A DNA stretch of 64,000 bases from CALMBW01 sp963779645 (GCA_963779645.1 CAVZYX010000005.1:1798001-1862000); one strand, 5' to 3'. Counted from the stretch's first letter, positions 48,271 to 58,392 are shown. Translations and numbers: made by a program. Notes: generated from the letters alone by a model not told the origin.

Positions 48271-49310
48271 GCAGGCCGCGCGTCGCAGTGATCGGCGCAG
48301 GCTCTTGGGGCACGGCGATGGCTGCAGTGGTCGCGGACAAGGGCGAGTCGGACGTGATCCTGTGGGCCCGCAAGAGTGAGCTCGCCGAGACAATCAACCT
48401 GTATCACGAGAACCCTCCGTATCTCCCCAACATCAAACTTCCGGAAGCCCTAAGCGCGACCAACGATCTCGAGGAAGCCGTGACGGGGGCCGAGGTCGTT
48501 GTCATGGGCGTGCCGTCTCACGGGTTCCGCGCCGTTCTCAAAGACGTTGCCGAGATCGTGGGAACGGGACCGTGCTACATGAGCCTCACCAAAGGTTTCG
48601 AGGTCGACACGCGCAAACGTATGTCCGAGGTGATCGTCGAGGAGATCGACGGAATCCCCGAAGGCAAGGTGTCGGTTTTGACGGGGCCGAACCTTGCTAA
48701 AGAGATCGCTCAAGGGTTCCCGGCGGCGTCCACGATCGCCTGTCGCGACGCTAAGGTGGGTGCGCGGCTGCAGGAGCTGATGCATACGGATCGGTTCCGT
48801 TGTTATCGCAACACCGATGTCGTCGGGTCCGAGATCGGCGGTGCTCTTAAGAACGTTGTTGCGATTGCCGCCGGTATCGCCGACGGCCTCGGCTTCGGAG
48901 ACAACACGAAAGCGACCGTGGTCACCCGAGGGCTCGCCGAGATGGCTCGCTTCGGCGTCTCGTTCGGAGCGCATCCCTTGACGTTGCTCGGGTTGGCCGG
49001 GGTGGGCGACATGATGGCTACCTGCTCCAGCCCGCAGTCGCGTAACCACACGGTGGGAATCGAACTCGGCAAGGGTCGCAAGATCGACGAGATCATCTCG
49101 TCCATGAACATGGTCGCCGAAGGCGTAAAGAGTTGTAAGCCGATCTTCGAGCTCGGCCAAACCCAGAACGTGTGGATGCCGATCACGGAGAACGTCGTGA
49201 AGATCTGTCATGAGGGATCGACGACGGACCAGCTGGTCAGCGACCTACTAGCCCGCGAGATCCGCTCGGAGTTCGAAGGCGTCATCGAGTACTTCGACGA
49301 CCCGATCTAG
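48267..49310 (+). CDS. gpsA: Glycerol-3-phosphate dehydrogenase [NAD(P)+]
   Basis: 347 residues. The dinucleotide-binding GAGSWGTAMA lies at residues 9-18, the catalytic Lys in GALKNVVAIAAGI near 195, and GLAGVGDMMATCSS is a family motif. GTG start overlaps the plsC stop. It supplies glycerol-3-phosphate for lipids. Confidence 0.95.
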   Translation: MSRPRVAVIGAGSWGTAMAAVVADKGESDVILWARKSELAETINLYHENPPYLPNIKLPEALSATNDLEEAVTGAEVVVMGVPSHGFRAVLKDVAEIVGTGPCYMSLTKGFEVDTRKRMSEVIVEEIDGIPEGKVSVLTGPNLAKEIAQGFPAASTIACRDAKVGARLQELMHTDRFRCYRNTDVVGSEIGGALKNVVAIAAGIADGLGFGDNTKATVVTRGLAEMARFGVSFGAHPLTLLGLAGVGDMMATCSSPQSRNHTVGIELGKGRKIDEIISSMNMVAEGVKSCKPIFELGQTQNVWMPITENVVKICHEGSTTDQLVSDLLAREIRSEFEGVIEYFDDPI

Positions 49311-49316
49311 ACGCGA

Positions 49317-49340
49317 CAACGGCCCCCTTAGGGGCCGTTG
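49317..49340. terminator. Bidirectional terminator between gpsA and the RAM-domain gene
   Basis: 10-bp perfect stem CAACGGCCCC / GGGGCCGTTG with loop CTTA between two converging genes; no long T-run. Confidence 0.75.
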
Positions 49341-49355
49341 CAGACCGCAAGAAGC

Positions 49356-49595
49356 TTAGAGATGCACGACCGGGCAGGTGAGGGTGCGGGTGATGCCCTC
49401 GACCGCCTGGATCTTCGCCACAACCAGCTTGCCGAGATCGTCGACATTGGCTGCGCTCGCCCTAACGATCACGTCGTACGGGCCCGTGACGTCTTCGGCG
49501 GCGTCAACGCCGTCGATCTCGCGCACCTCTTTGGCGACTTGAGCCGCTTTCCCGACCTCCGTTTGGATCAGGATGTAGGCCTGAACTTCCGCCAC
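49356..49595 (-). CDS. Stand-alone Lrp/AsnC ligand-binding (RAM) domain protein
   Basis: 79 residues forming one RAM/ACT-like domain (AEVQAYILIQTEVGKAAQVA ... GPYDVIVRASA). The DNA-binding half of Lrp is missing. Such stand-alone domains are common in Actinomycetota and archaea and bind amino acids as oligomers. Intact, with its own upstream region facing the pckA promoter. Confidence 0.88.
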   Translation of the reverse strand: MAEVQAYILIQTEVGKAAQVAKEVREIDGVDAAEDVTGPYDVIVRASAANVDDLGKLVVAKIQAVEGITRTLTCPVVHL

Positions 49596-49739
49596 TGACT
49601 CACCCTCCTTGGTGTCATAACCCGGGTAGGCGGCGAGTGTATCCGCTGGGACACGTACAGGTAGGCTCTACGCAGGCATGCACGGGGACCTCGGGCCTGC
49701 CATCGTCTGAGTTAACCGTCATCTGACCAGGAGACTTTG

Positions 49740-51314
49740 ATGTCGTCCGAGACGTTCGCCGGGATAGAGGGCCCAGGAAAGATCTACAAGAACCTCAGCA
49801 CAGCCGAGTTGGTCGAACTGTCCATACGAAGAGGCGAGGGTGCACTCGCCGACACCGGGGCCTTGGTGTCCCGCACCGGGAAGCGAACCGGGCGCTCGCC
49901 TAAAGATCGTTTCCTCGTGTCCCACGGGCCATCCAAGGACAAGATCGACTGGGGTTCGGTCAATCGGCCCTTCGAGCCCGAGGCATTCGACGCCCTGAGC
50001 GAAAGAGCCCGCAAGCATCTCTCCGGCAAGGACCTCTTCGTGGTCGACGGTTTCGTGGGGGCCGAACCAGCGCATCAGATCAAGCTGCGTGTCGTTGCCG
50101 AATTCGCGTGGCATGCCCTCTTCTGCAAACAGCTCTTCCGTCGTCCAACCCCCGAGGAGCTCGAGAACTTCGAAGCCGAGTTCGAGATCCTTGCGGCCCC
50201 CACCTTCGAAGCCGATCCCGACGTCGACGGCACCAACTCCGAAGCGTTCGTCGGGCTCGATCTCGAGCGCAAGAAGGTTCTGGTGGTCGGGACGCAATAC
50301 GCGGGCGAGATGAAGAAGTCGATCTTCTCGGCCGGCAATTACCTCTTCCCACAGGAAGGCGTTCTCCCCATGCACTGCTCGGCCAACATCGGGGACCAGG
50401 GGGACGTCGCATTGTTCTTCGGCCTGTCGGGCACTGGGAAGACCACGCTGTCCGCCGACCAGGATCGCCGGCTGATCGGTGATGACGAGCACGGGTGGTC
50501 GAACAATGGTGTCTTCAACTTCGAAGGCGGCTGCTACGCGAAGTGCATCGATCTATCCGACGAGAAAGAGCCACAGATCTGGTCGGCCATCAGGTTCGGA
50601 AGCGTCGTCGAGAACGTCATCTTCGATCCGATCACCCGAACGGTTGACTACGGCGACGACTCAATCACGGAGAACACTCGCGCGGCCTATCCGCTCGAGT
50701 TCATCCCCAACTTCGTCCCCGAAGGACGTGGTGGTCACGCCGAGACCATCGTCTTCCTCACCGCCGACGCGTTCGGTGTCATGCCTCCGATCGCGAAGCT
50801 GAGTCGTGATGCCGCGATGTATCACTTCCTTTCGGGTTTCACCAGCAAGCTTGCGGGGACCGAGGCCGGAGTCACCGAACCAGAGGCAACGTTCTCCACG
50901 TGTTTCGGTTCGCCATTCCTGCCTCTGCCTGCGAGCGTGTACGCGGAGATGCTGGGCGAGAAGATCGACAAGCATTCGGCCGAGGTCTACCTGGTCAATA
51001 CCGGATGGACCGGTGGGCCGTACGGGGTAGGTCAGCGCATGTCGCTCCCGTACACCCGCGCGATGGTCAAGGCGGCCACATCCGGATTGCTCAAGGATGT
51101 CGAAACCAAGAAACACGATGTGTTCAACGTCGATGTTCCGGTCGCCGTGCCCGGCGTTCCGGCCGAGATCTTGGATCCGAAGAGCACGTGGTCGGATCCC
51201 GAGGCCTACGACGACAAAGCTCGGGAGCTGGCGTTGATGTTCGTCAAGAACTTCGAGCGATTCGCGGATTCGGTCTCCAACGATGTGGTGACCGCAGGTC
51301 CGATCTCCGAGTAG
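49740..51314 (+). CDS. pckA: Phosphoenolpyruvate carboxykinase (ATP)
   Basis: 524 residues from an ATG with AGGAG 6 nt upstream. The ATP-type signatures are present: RTGRSPKDRF, MHCSANIG, FFGLSGTGKTTLS (kinase 1a) and LIGDDEHGW (kinase 2). It converts oxaloacetate to phosphoenolpyruvate in gluconeogenesis. ATP-type enzymes are unusual in Actinomycetota, where the GTP-type is common. Confidence 0.95.
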   Translation: MSSETFAGIEGPGKIYKNLSTAELVELSIRRGEGALADTGALVSRTGKRTGRSPKDRFLVSHGPSKDKIDWGSVNRPFEPEAFDALSERARKHLSGKDLFVVDGFVGAEPAHQIKLRVVAEFAWHALFCKQLFRRPTPEELENFEAEFEILAAPTFEADPDVDGTNSEAFVGLDLERKKVLVVGTQYAGEMKKSIFSAGNYLFPQEGVLPMHCSANIGDQGDVALFFGLSGTGKTTLSADQDRRLIGDDEHGWSNNGVFNFEGGCYAKCIDLSDEKEPQIWSAIRFGSVVENVIFDPITRTVDYGDDSITENTRAAYPLEFIPNFVPEGRGGHAETIVFLTADAFGVMPPIAKLSRDAAMYHFLSGFTSKLAGTEAGVTEPEATFSTCFGSPFLPLPASVYAEMLGEKIDKHSAEVYLVNTGWTGGPYGVGQRMSLPYTRAMVKAATSGLLKDVETKKHDVFNVDVPVAVPGVPAEILDPKSTWSDPEAYDDKARELALMFVKNFERFADSVSNDVVTAGPISE

Positions 51315-51338
51315 TTCTCGACCGGTAGCCGGTAGCCG

Positions 51339-52332
51339 ATGAAGGTCTCCGAGATAGGGGAGAGCGGACTACTCGCAGCGTATCCGTGAGCGCATCGGAC
51401 CCTCGGGATCAGATGAGGTCTGGTCGGGGGACGACGCAGCGGTTATCCGCGTGCCTCGCGAGCAGATGCTGCTGGCCACCGACATGATCGTCGAAGGGGT
51501 CGACTTCGACCTCTCTTACGCATCGGGAACCGACGTCGGCTGGAAGGCGATGGCGATCAACGTTTCGGACCTCGCCGCGATGGGCGGCTTCCCCCGACAC
51601 GCGGTTGCCTCAGTGGCGCTGCCCCCCGACACCGAAGTGGATACTTTCGACGCGATCCTCGACGGGCTCCTCGCAGCGGCGACGGAGTATCGGATCTCGC
51701 TCGTCGGTGGAGACATCTCCTCGGCAACGGAGCTGTCCGTGTCGGTGACGGTTACGGGATTCTGCGATTCAGAACCGGTGCTGCGAAGTGGGGCGCGACC
51801 GGGGAACGCGATCTGTGTAACGGGAACGCTTGGTGCATCGGCAGGCGGGCTGTTCGCGGCCCAGCGCGGCTTGAGAGGAAAGGACCCGTCGATCGACGAG
51901 ATGATCCGACGTCACCTTCGGCCAACCGCACACGTTCGCGAGGGGCTGAGACTCGCTTCCCTTGGACTCACCGCGATGATCGATGTTTCGGATGGTCTGG
52001 CGATCGACCTCAAGCGCCTCCTCGATGCAAGTGGTGTGGGTTGCACCGTGGCGCCCGCAACCGTTCCTTTCGACGGCGGGCTCGGCCAGATGCAGCTTCT
52101 GGTCGCTTCGGCTCCCGAGCCGTTGGAGCTGGCTCTTTACGGCGGCGAGGACTTCGAGTTGCTCTTCACCTTGGATCGCGAGCGCTATCCCGACGCGAAG
52201 ATGATGTTGGGAGAGCTCGATACGCAGGTCACCTGCATCGGAGAGGTGACCGATGGACAGATGATGCTGGGCGACATGACCCTCGAAGGCGATGGCAAGG
52301 AGTTGGGGTGGGATCACCTGCGCGACCGGTAA
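51339..52332 (+). CDS. thiL: Thiamine-monophosphate kinase, one frameshift near the N-terminus
   Basis: ATG 51339 begins MKVSEIGESGLLA, the normal ThiL start, but a stop follows at residue 17. One base fewer near 51378 joins it to RIRERIGPSGSDEVWSGDDAAVIRVP, which contains the GDDAAV motif. The remainder is intact (LLATDMIVEGVDFDL, NVSDLAAMGG, LVGGDISSA, DVSDGLAIDL). Without the shift the open frame could only begin at GTG 51451. Since thiamine pyrophosphate is essential, a sequence error is plausible. Confidence 0.88.
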
Positions 52333-53123
52333 CGGACCTCCCCGTCGCGCTCACGATCGCGGGGTCAGATAGCGGTGGGGGCGCCGGCATCCAGGCAGAC
52401 CTCAAGGTCTTCTTCGCACTCGGATGCCACGGCACTAGTGCTCTCACCGCATTGACTGCTCAGAACACGGTTGCAGTGACGGGGATCCACGAGGTTCCTC
52501 CGGAGTTCGTTACCGAGCAGATCGAAGCCGTCGTCACCGATATCGGAGTCGACGCTGCCAAAACCGGCATGCTGGCTTCGGCCCCCATCGTGAGCGCCGT
52601 CGCCAAGGTCGTGGAGCTCTACGAGATCGACATCGTGGTCGATCCGGTCTTCGTCTCGAAGCACCGCAACAAACTGCTGGCCGACGATGCGGTGGACGCT
52701 CTCAAAGCAGAACTCATCCCTCTGGCTCGGATCATCACCCCGAACCTCTTCGAAGCCGGAGCACTCGTGGGGCGCGAGATCGAAACGTTGGACGATATGA
52801 AGGCCGCGGCATCCGACCTCTTCGCCCTCGGCCCTCGCGCGGTGCTCGTCAAGGGTGGGCATCTGGACGCAGACGAGGCGATCGATGTCTTCTACGCCGG
52901 CGAAGGATTCGAGTTGGTGAGGGGGCCGCGGTTCGACACCGAAGACACCCACGGGACGGGTTGCGCCCTATCGGCGGCGATCACCGCTCGCCTAGCGCAT
53001 GGCGACGACACGCTAATGGCCGTGCGCTTCGCCAAGGACTTCATCTCGGGTGCTATCGAACGAGGGATCAGGATCGGAAAGGGCTACGGCCCGGTAAACC
53101 CCGGCTGGCGCTTCGCCGACTAG
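52308..53123 (+). CDS. thiD: Hydroxymethylpyrimidine / phosphomethylpyrimidine kinase
   Basis: About 271 residues. ALTIAGSDSGGGAGIQADLK is the N-terminal substrate loop, VVDPVFVSK and VLVKGGHL are core motifs, and DTHGTGCALSAA is the catalytic anion hole. The best in-frame start is GTG 52308, which overlaps thiL by 25 nt. Pairing of thiL and thiD fits the last steps of thiamine pyrophosphate synthesis. Confidence 0.92.
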   Translation: MGSPARPVTDLPVALTIAGSDSGGGAGIQADLKVFFALGCHGTSALTALTAQNTVAVTGIHEVPPEFVTEQIEAVVTDIGVDAAKTGMLASAPIVSAVAKVVELYEIDIVVDPVFVSKHRNKLLADDAVDALKAELIPLARIITPNLFEAGALVGREIETLDDMKAAASDLFALGPRAVLVKGGHLDADEAIDVFYAGEGFELVRGPRFDTEDTHGTGCALSAAITARLAHGDDTLMAVRFAKDFISGAIERGIRIGKGYGPVNPGWRFAD

Positions 53124-54202
53124 CGAAGAGAGTTGTTGTACTCGTCTCTCAGTTCGGGGTCGGATAGCACTCGGTAGGCCTCCTCGGCCTTCGCCAGCGA
53201 CTCTTGCATCTCGGCTCGCGCTTCTTCCGAAGCTTCGGCATGGCGTTCCGGGTCGAGCAGTCTCCTTCGGGTCTCGTAGGACCTTCGGATCTGTTTCTGG
53301 GTCGCGGTGGGACGGACGCTCAAGGTGTCGTAGTGGGTCAACTCGCGTGCAGGCTGTTCGACCGTCGCCGAACTAACCACCTCGGCTTCGATCGCTTCCG
53401 GCTCCGCGCCACGTTGCGAGCCTTTAGTTCGCTGGTTCCGGTTCCTCTGGGGTGGCTGGAACGTGCCTTCCAGCGCAGCCACGTCGGCGTAAGCGACGTA
53501 TTGGGTCGTCGCGATGAAAGGAAAGATGATCACCGCAAGGACGAGGATGAAGATCTGGAACAGCAGTTTCTCGGTCGTCGTCGCGAACCCTCCCGCAGCT
53601 TCCGAAACGGAAACGCCGATCACCGTGATCAAGAGATACATCCCGAGCGACAGCGTCATCAGATAGGAGAGAACGCGAGCCCAATGTCCGAGCATCAGTC
53701 CCTTCGCCCGTGACCAGATGTCGCCAAGGCGCTGCTTCCTCTCGATGACGGCGATCTGGATCAGCATCGGAGGGCCGATGAACAGGAACTGGAGCGGCGG
53801 AAAGAAGCTACCGACGCCCTGCGCCAGGATCACCGAGATGAGTGCGCAGGCGAAGGCCCCCTTCATCGTTGGTCCCATCTCGCGCATGGCTCGACCAACA
53901 CCGATGTACTCGTCAACGAGGTATTTCTCCAGGATCACTGCGACGAGACCGAAGCCCAAGCTGAAGCCGATCGTCTGGATAACCGCGACCAGGTTGCTCG
54001 ATCCACAACTCGGTGCGCGCGGAAAGATCGATCAGGCCGATCGAGAGTCATTCCGATGAACATCAGATCGAGGATGAAGAAGATCAGAACCAGCGGAGCG
54101 AAACGCGCCGGTATAGAAGCGCCACGACGCGAGAACCAGGGCTCCAAACCGATAGGGACCCTCAGGCTCTTCAGAGGTCCTTTGTGTTTCCGGGTCGGTC
54201 AT
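53120..54202 (-). CDS. Membrane protein with C-terminal degenerate J-domain (frameshifted)
   Basis: An ATG at 54202 overlaps the upstream DUF3618 gene (ATGA). The first segment (MTDPETQRTSEEPEGPYRFG) and the hydrophobic LVLIFFILDLMFIGMTL lie in different frames. The long frame down to 53120 has four to five membrane helices, a charged linker and a J-like domain (LTHYDTLSVRPTATQKQIRRSYE). That domain has LDP where DnaJ has HPD, so it may not stimulate Hsp70. Two indels near 54010-54150. Confidence 0.65.
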
Positions 54203-54393
54203 CCAGAGACGCGGCGCTTGGCGATCGTGCCGACTATGAACAGCCCCGCCAGCGCTATGCCGGCGATCAGCACTTTCTTGCTGATCTGGACGGCCTCGAC
54301 CTTGGCAGTTTCGACCAAGAGGTCAACCTTGCGCGCTAGATCCTCGCGGGTCTGTTCGATCTCGTTCGCTGTTTCAGAGGCGTTGTTTCCCAT
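54199..54393 (-). CDS. DUF3618-type small membrane protein
   Basis: 64 residues: an N-terminal amphipathic helix (ASETANEIEQTREDLARKVDLL) followed by one membrane helix (VLIAGIALAGLFIVGTIA) and a basic end. This is the DUF3618 pattern of Actinomycetota. It is translationally coupled to the gene after it and follows a holin-X gene, a common grouping. Confidence 0.8.
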   Translation of the reverse strand: MGNNASETANEIEQTREDLARKVDLLVETAKVEAVQISKKVLIAGIALAGLFIVGTIAKRRVSG

Positions 54394-54415
54394 GATGGCT
54401 CCCAGCTTAGTCGGC

Positions 54416-54844
54416 CTAGCTTCTCCCGAAGGACTTCAGCATCTCGACGTCTTCCTTCACTGACTTCTTTGAGAGTTCGGCCGAGAGGGGAGTTGCCAGC
54501 TTCTTGCGTGCTACCAGAAAGGCAGCTCCGGATATCAGCACCATCACGCCGACGGTTGCGAGGTCGGCGATCCACGGAGCCCAGAACTCAGCGAAGCCGT
54601 CCCGGACGGCGAGCCACAGGAAGATCATGATGAAGAGGCCGATGAAAGCGATCGCACCAAGGATCGCGACCCCCTTCACTTTCTGCGAGATCGCTTGCCC
54701 AACCTCTTGCTTGGCGAGTTCGACCTCTTTGCGGATCAGGGTGGAGAGGTCTTCGGTGACCTCCTTAACGAGTTGCCCCGCGCTTTTTTCCGCGCCGGCA
54801 CCGTTACCGCGGTAGATGTCTTCGGTCCTAACCCGTTCAGCCAT
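54416..54844 (-). CDS. Phage-holin-X-type (DUF1469) membrane protein
   Basis: About 142 residues from the ATG at 54844 (MAERVRTED). An N-terminal helix (LSTLIRKEVELAKQEVGQAI) precedes two membrane helices, the pattern of the actinobacterial holin-X superfamily. The name is historical; these are chromosomal membrane proteins of unknown role. It overlaps the YihY gene by 8 nt and belongs to the same operon. Confidence 0.82.
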   Translation of the reverse strand: MAERVRTEDIYRGNGAGAEKSAGQLVKEVTEDLSTLIRKEVELAKQEVGQAISQKVKGVAILGAIAFIGLFIMIFLWLAVRDGFAEFWAPWIADLATVGVMVLISGAAFLVARKKLATPLSAELSKKSVKEDVEMLKSFGRS

Positions 54845-55751
54845 CATGGCCCTCCTTGTCCAACATCCCCGATGGGCGCCTGCTGAGACGCCTTTGGGCA
54901 AGCACATCGTTGAGTGAAGCGGCGAGCAGGGTCACCTGAGCGATCAGATACGAGGCCACCAGGAAGCCGGCTGCTGCTGCCAGCGTACCGAACGTCTGCG
55001 CTCGCCCTTTCGCCCCCTGCTCCAGGTACCAAGTGCCGAGCGCCTTGATCGCCTCGAAAGCGAGGGCCGCGGCGACGGCCCCGGGGAGGACCTCCCCCCA
55101 GGAGAAGCTCTTGTTGGGCAGGAAGCGGAACGCGGTTGCGAAGGTGAAGGTCCCGACCAGGGCGCCTGCGACATGCCCCAGAAGTAACGAGGACATGGTC
55201 GCTAGGTTCCCGTCGAAGAATTTGGTAGCGAATCCCGCCAAGGTTCCTAGCCCCAGCGAGATGATCGTCGCTCCCCCCAGGATCAAGAGCCATTTGAGCG
55301 CCTCGAGCCGTTTCGCGATGAAGTTAGCTTCCTCCGTCACCCCATGGACCTTGTTGAGGGCATGCTCGAGAGCGACCACGGCACCGGTACCGCTGTAGAG
55401 GGCCAACAGGGTCCCGGTGATGGCTATCTCCTCGCGCCGCTCCTCGATCAGCTCGAGAGTTTCGGGAGAGAGGATGGCCTTCAGCAGGGGCACCGATCGG
55501 AGTCCCGCGTCGAGCAGATCCTGCCGCAACGCTTCGTTGCCGAATGTCAGGTACCCGAGGATCGAGGCCGCGAACAGCAGCAAGGGGAAGATGGAGAAGA
55601 AGAAGTAGTAGGACAGCGAAGCTGCGTAGCTTCCGCCGTCAACGAGGGAGTAGTTCTTGAAAGTCGCGAACGCTATGTCGACCGGTCCATAGCGAGAACG
55701 TGCTCGCTCGATCGCAAGCTTGATCTTTGCCACCAACTTCTGACCCGGCAT
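54837..55751 (-). CDS. YihY/BrkB-family inner membrane protein
   Basis: 304 residues with six membrane helices. The family hallmark GGSYAASLSYYFFFSIFPLLL is near residue 40, and FLPNKSFSWGEVLPGAVAAA and AAAGFLVASYLIAQVTLL follow. Function of the family is unsettled, once mis-assigned as RNase BN. It heads a four-gene membrane-protein operon. Confidence 0.9.
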   Translation of the reverse strand: MPGQKLVAKIKLAIERARSRYGPVDIAFATFKNYSLVDGGSYAASLSYYFFFSIFPLLLFAASILGYLTFGNEALRQDLLDAGLRSVPLLKAILSPETLELIEERREEIAITGTLLALYSGTGAVVALEHALNKVHGVTEEANFIAKRLEALKWLLILGGATIISLGLGTLAGFATKFFDGNLATMSSLLLGHVAGALVGTFTFATAFRFLPNKSFSWGEVLPGAVAAALAFEAIKALGTWYLEQGAKGRAQTFGTLAAAAGFLVASYLIAQVTLLAASLNDVLAQRRLSRRPSGMLDKEGHDG

Positions 55752-55842
55752 GGTCCCGGGTTACCCCGTCAACTCGTTCTGCTAACAGATATGGACGTAC
55801 TGAGACCACATCCGTTAACGGTCGGGGGGTCGAAGGAGCCGC

Positions 55843-56034
55843 TCAGCCGATCTTTGAGACTTTGTTGGCCTTGAGGCACTTGGTGCACACGTTCGCTCGC
55901 TTGGGGGTGCCCTTCACCATGATGCGCATCTTTTGGATGTTGGGGTTCCAGCGCCGGCGAGACCGCCGGTGCGAGTGCGAGATCTTGTTCCCGAAGCCGG
56001 GAGTTTTTCCACAGACATCACATACAGAAGACAT
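55843..56034 (-). CDS. rpmB: 50S ribosomal protein L28 (zinc-ribbon form)
   Basis: 63 residues. CDVCGKTPGFGNKISHSHRR is the L28 start, and the two CxxC pairs (CDVC, CTKC) show the zinc-binding C+ form. It is divergent from recG, with 82 nt between the starts. Confidence 0.95.
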   Translation of the reverse strand: MSSVCDVCGKTPGFGNKISHSHRRSRRRWNPNIQKMRIMVKGTPKRANVCTKCLKANKVSKIG

Positions 56035-56116
56035 AAGGTCGCCAAGGTTACCAGAGGTGCCCGCGGGCTCGGAAAAACGCAGGTGCGTCTCGGCCCCCGC
56101 ATAGGGTGGATGCCAT

Positions 56117-58330
56117 ATGTCCGAGACCGTATCGGCCCCACCCAAGGGCCTCGAACTGTTCGCTCCACCTCGCTTGCGCAAGCCCTTAAGCCTGCCGGGC
56201 GATCGCGGCGAGGGACTGAAGAAGCTGGGCATCACCAGCGTTCAGGACCTCCTCCAGCACTACCCCCGCTATCACGTGGATCGGACCGAACTCCGGACCA
56301 TCAGCCAGCTTTCGGAGCTCGTGAGTAAGGGGTTCCAGGGCGAGGTAACGGTTCTGGCACGGGTCACGGCCATGAACAAGCCATTTCGGACCAAGTCGGG
56401 CAAGCGCATGATCAAGGGCAAGATCGCCGACGAGACAGGCTCGATCGCCGTCACCTGGTTCAACCAGGACTGGGTATCTCGGGCCTTGACCGTCGGGACC
56501 GAGGCATTCTTCTACGGCAAGCTCGGAGCGTTCAATCGCACCCTTCAGATGACGGCACCTCGCTTCGAGAAGGTGAAAACGGGGGCCGAGCCTTTCAACG
56601 TGGGTCGCATCATCCCTATCTATCCGGCGACCGCCGATCTAACGTCGGACCAGCTTCGCAAACTCATGTGGGAGACCGTCGAGCGCACCGGCGAGATCCT
56701 GGATCCGGTCCCCCCAGAGATAACGAGACGACTGGGACTGATGGCACGAACGGACGCCATGCGCCTCATCCACTTCCCGGACGAGCGCGATGAGGTGATG
56801 CAAGCGCGACGGCGACTGGTTTTCGACGAGGTGTTCACGCTGCAGCTTGGGCTCGTCTATCGCAAGCGGAAACTCGAACGCACCGTCCAAGGGATCAGCC
56901 ACAAACCCCCCGAGCAAGATTCACTAGCCGAAACCTTCGTTGCGGAGCTGCCCTTCCAGCTGACGGGCGCGCAGCGGGTCGCGATCGACGAAGTTGCGAG
57001 CGACATGGCCAAGTCGTATCCGATGCACCGTCTCGTCGAAGGCGAGGTTGGTTCCGGTAAGACGGTCGTCGCTCTGTACGCGTGTCTCAACGCGATCGGC
57101 AATGGGTTCCAGGCGGCCTTCATGGCGCCAACCGAAGTACTCGCAGAGCAGCACAACCTGACAGTGTCCGAGTTACTTGACCGTGCCTTCGGCGCGGACG
57201 AAGCACGCAACCTGTTCGCAACCGTTTCCGTCAGACCCGTCGTTCGCTTACTGACAGGCTCTACACCCGCCGCTCAGAGAGAAGAGATCTTGCGAGACGT
57301 TGCGTTGGGTGAGGTGGACCTGCTGATCGGCACCCACGCGTTGATCCAAGACACCGTCGCTTTCAAGAACCTCTCGGTTGCCGTGGTGGACGAGCAGCAC
57401 AGGTTCGGTGTTCATCAGCGACGAGCGCTTCGAGACAAAGCGGCGCTCGCCGAGCCTGACATCTTGGTGATGACCGCAACGCCCATCCCTCGAACGTTGG
57501 CCGTGACGATCTACGGAGACCTCGACGTCTCGATCCTCGACGAGCTTCCGAAAGGTCGCCAACCGATCAAGACGAAGGTCGCGGCGGGGGAGCCAGATCG
57601 AGAAACGGCTTACGACCTGATCCGCCGTGAGGTTCAAGCCGGACGTCAGGCATTCGTCGTCTATGCCTTAAGGGACGAGTCCGACAAGACCGAACTTCGC
57701 AGCGCGAAAGCTGAAGCGAAGAGGCTTGCGGCCGACGTCTTCCCCGCTCTGACCGTCGGCCTCGTGCACGGCGACATGAAGAGCGCGGATAAGGAAGAAG
57801 CGATGTCGGCGTTCCGCGAGGGCAAGACCGATGTGCTCGTTGCGACGACCGTTGTCGAGGTCGGCGTCGACGTTCCTAACGCTTCGGTGATGCTGGTCGA
57901 AGATGCCGAGCGTTTCGGACTTGCTCAGTTGCATCAGCTTCGAGGTCGTATCGGTCGTGGCGAGCACGCATCGTTCTGCGTACTCGCGACCGACCTCGAT
58001 CTTTCGAGGGCCGAAGACGATCCGGCCATCGCACTCGTTGCCGAGAGGCTTTACGCGGTCGAGTCGACGCGTGACGGCTTCAAGCTTGCCGAGGTCGATC
58101 TTCGACAGAGAGGAGAGGGGCAGCTGTTCGGGGCCCGGCAGTCGGGGATGCCCCAGCTGAAGATGACCCGGGTGCTCGAGCATCAGCGAGAGATCAAGAT
58201 GGCGAGAGATCTGGCGATAGAGATCCTTGATGAGGATCCCGAATTGAGGGCCTGGCCCCACAAGGAACTGGAGCGTGAGATGCGTTTCCGGTTCCCCGAC
58301 CAGACCCTCGATGTCATCCAATCCGGCTGA
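56117..58330 (+). CDS. recG: ATP-dependent DNA helicase RecG
   Basis: 737 residues. An N-terminal wedge/OB domain (QGEVTVLARVTAMNKPF) is followed by the two helicase domains: GEVGSGKTVVAL (motif I), MAPTEVLAEQH (Ia), VVDEQHRFGVHQR (II, DEQH), VMTATPIPRTLA (III), TTVVEVGVDVPNA (V) and QLHQLRGRIGRG (VI). RecG reverses stalled forks. Intact and of normal length. Confidence 0.97.
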   Translation: MSETVSAPPKGLELFAPPRLRKPLSLPGDRGEGLKKLGITSVQDLLQHYPRYHVDRTELRTISQLSELVSKGFQGEVTVLARVTAMNKPFRTKSGKRMIKGKIADETGSIAVTWFNQDWVSRALTVGTEAFFYGKLGAFNRTLQMTAPRFEKVKTGAEPFNVGRIIPIYPATADLTSDQLRKLMWETVERTGEILDPVPPEITRRLGLMARTDAMRLIHFPDERDEVMQARRRLVFDEVFTLQLGLVYRKRKLERTVQGISHKPPEQDSLAETFVAELPFQLTGAQRVAIDEVASDMAKSYPMHRLVEGEVGSGKTVVALYACLNAIGNGFQAAFMAPTEVLAEQHNLTVSELLDRAFGADEARNLFATVSVRPVVRLLTGSTPAAQREEILRDVALGEVDLLIGTHALIQDTVAFKNLSVAVVDEQHRFGVHQRRALRDKAALAEPDILVMTATPIPRTLAVTIYGDLDVSILDELPKGRQPIKTKVAAGEPDRETAYDLIRREVQAGRQAFVVYALRDESDKTELRSAKAEAKRLAADVFPALTVGLVHGDMKSADKEEAMSAFREGKTDVLVATTVVEVGVDVPNASVMLVEDAERFGLAQLHQLRGRIGRGEHASFCVLATDLDLSRAEDDPAIALVAERLYAVESTRDGFKLAEVDLRQRGEGQLFGARQSGMPQLKMTRVLEHQREIKMARDLAIEILDEDPELRAWPHKELEREMRFRFPDQTLDVIQSG

Positions 58331-58392
58331 ACCCGCCTATGAGGACGCCTTCGGGCATGTCGGGGGGGCTGTTTTCGCGCTAAGTTATGTGT

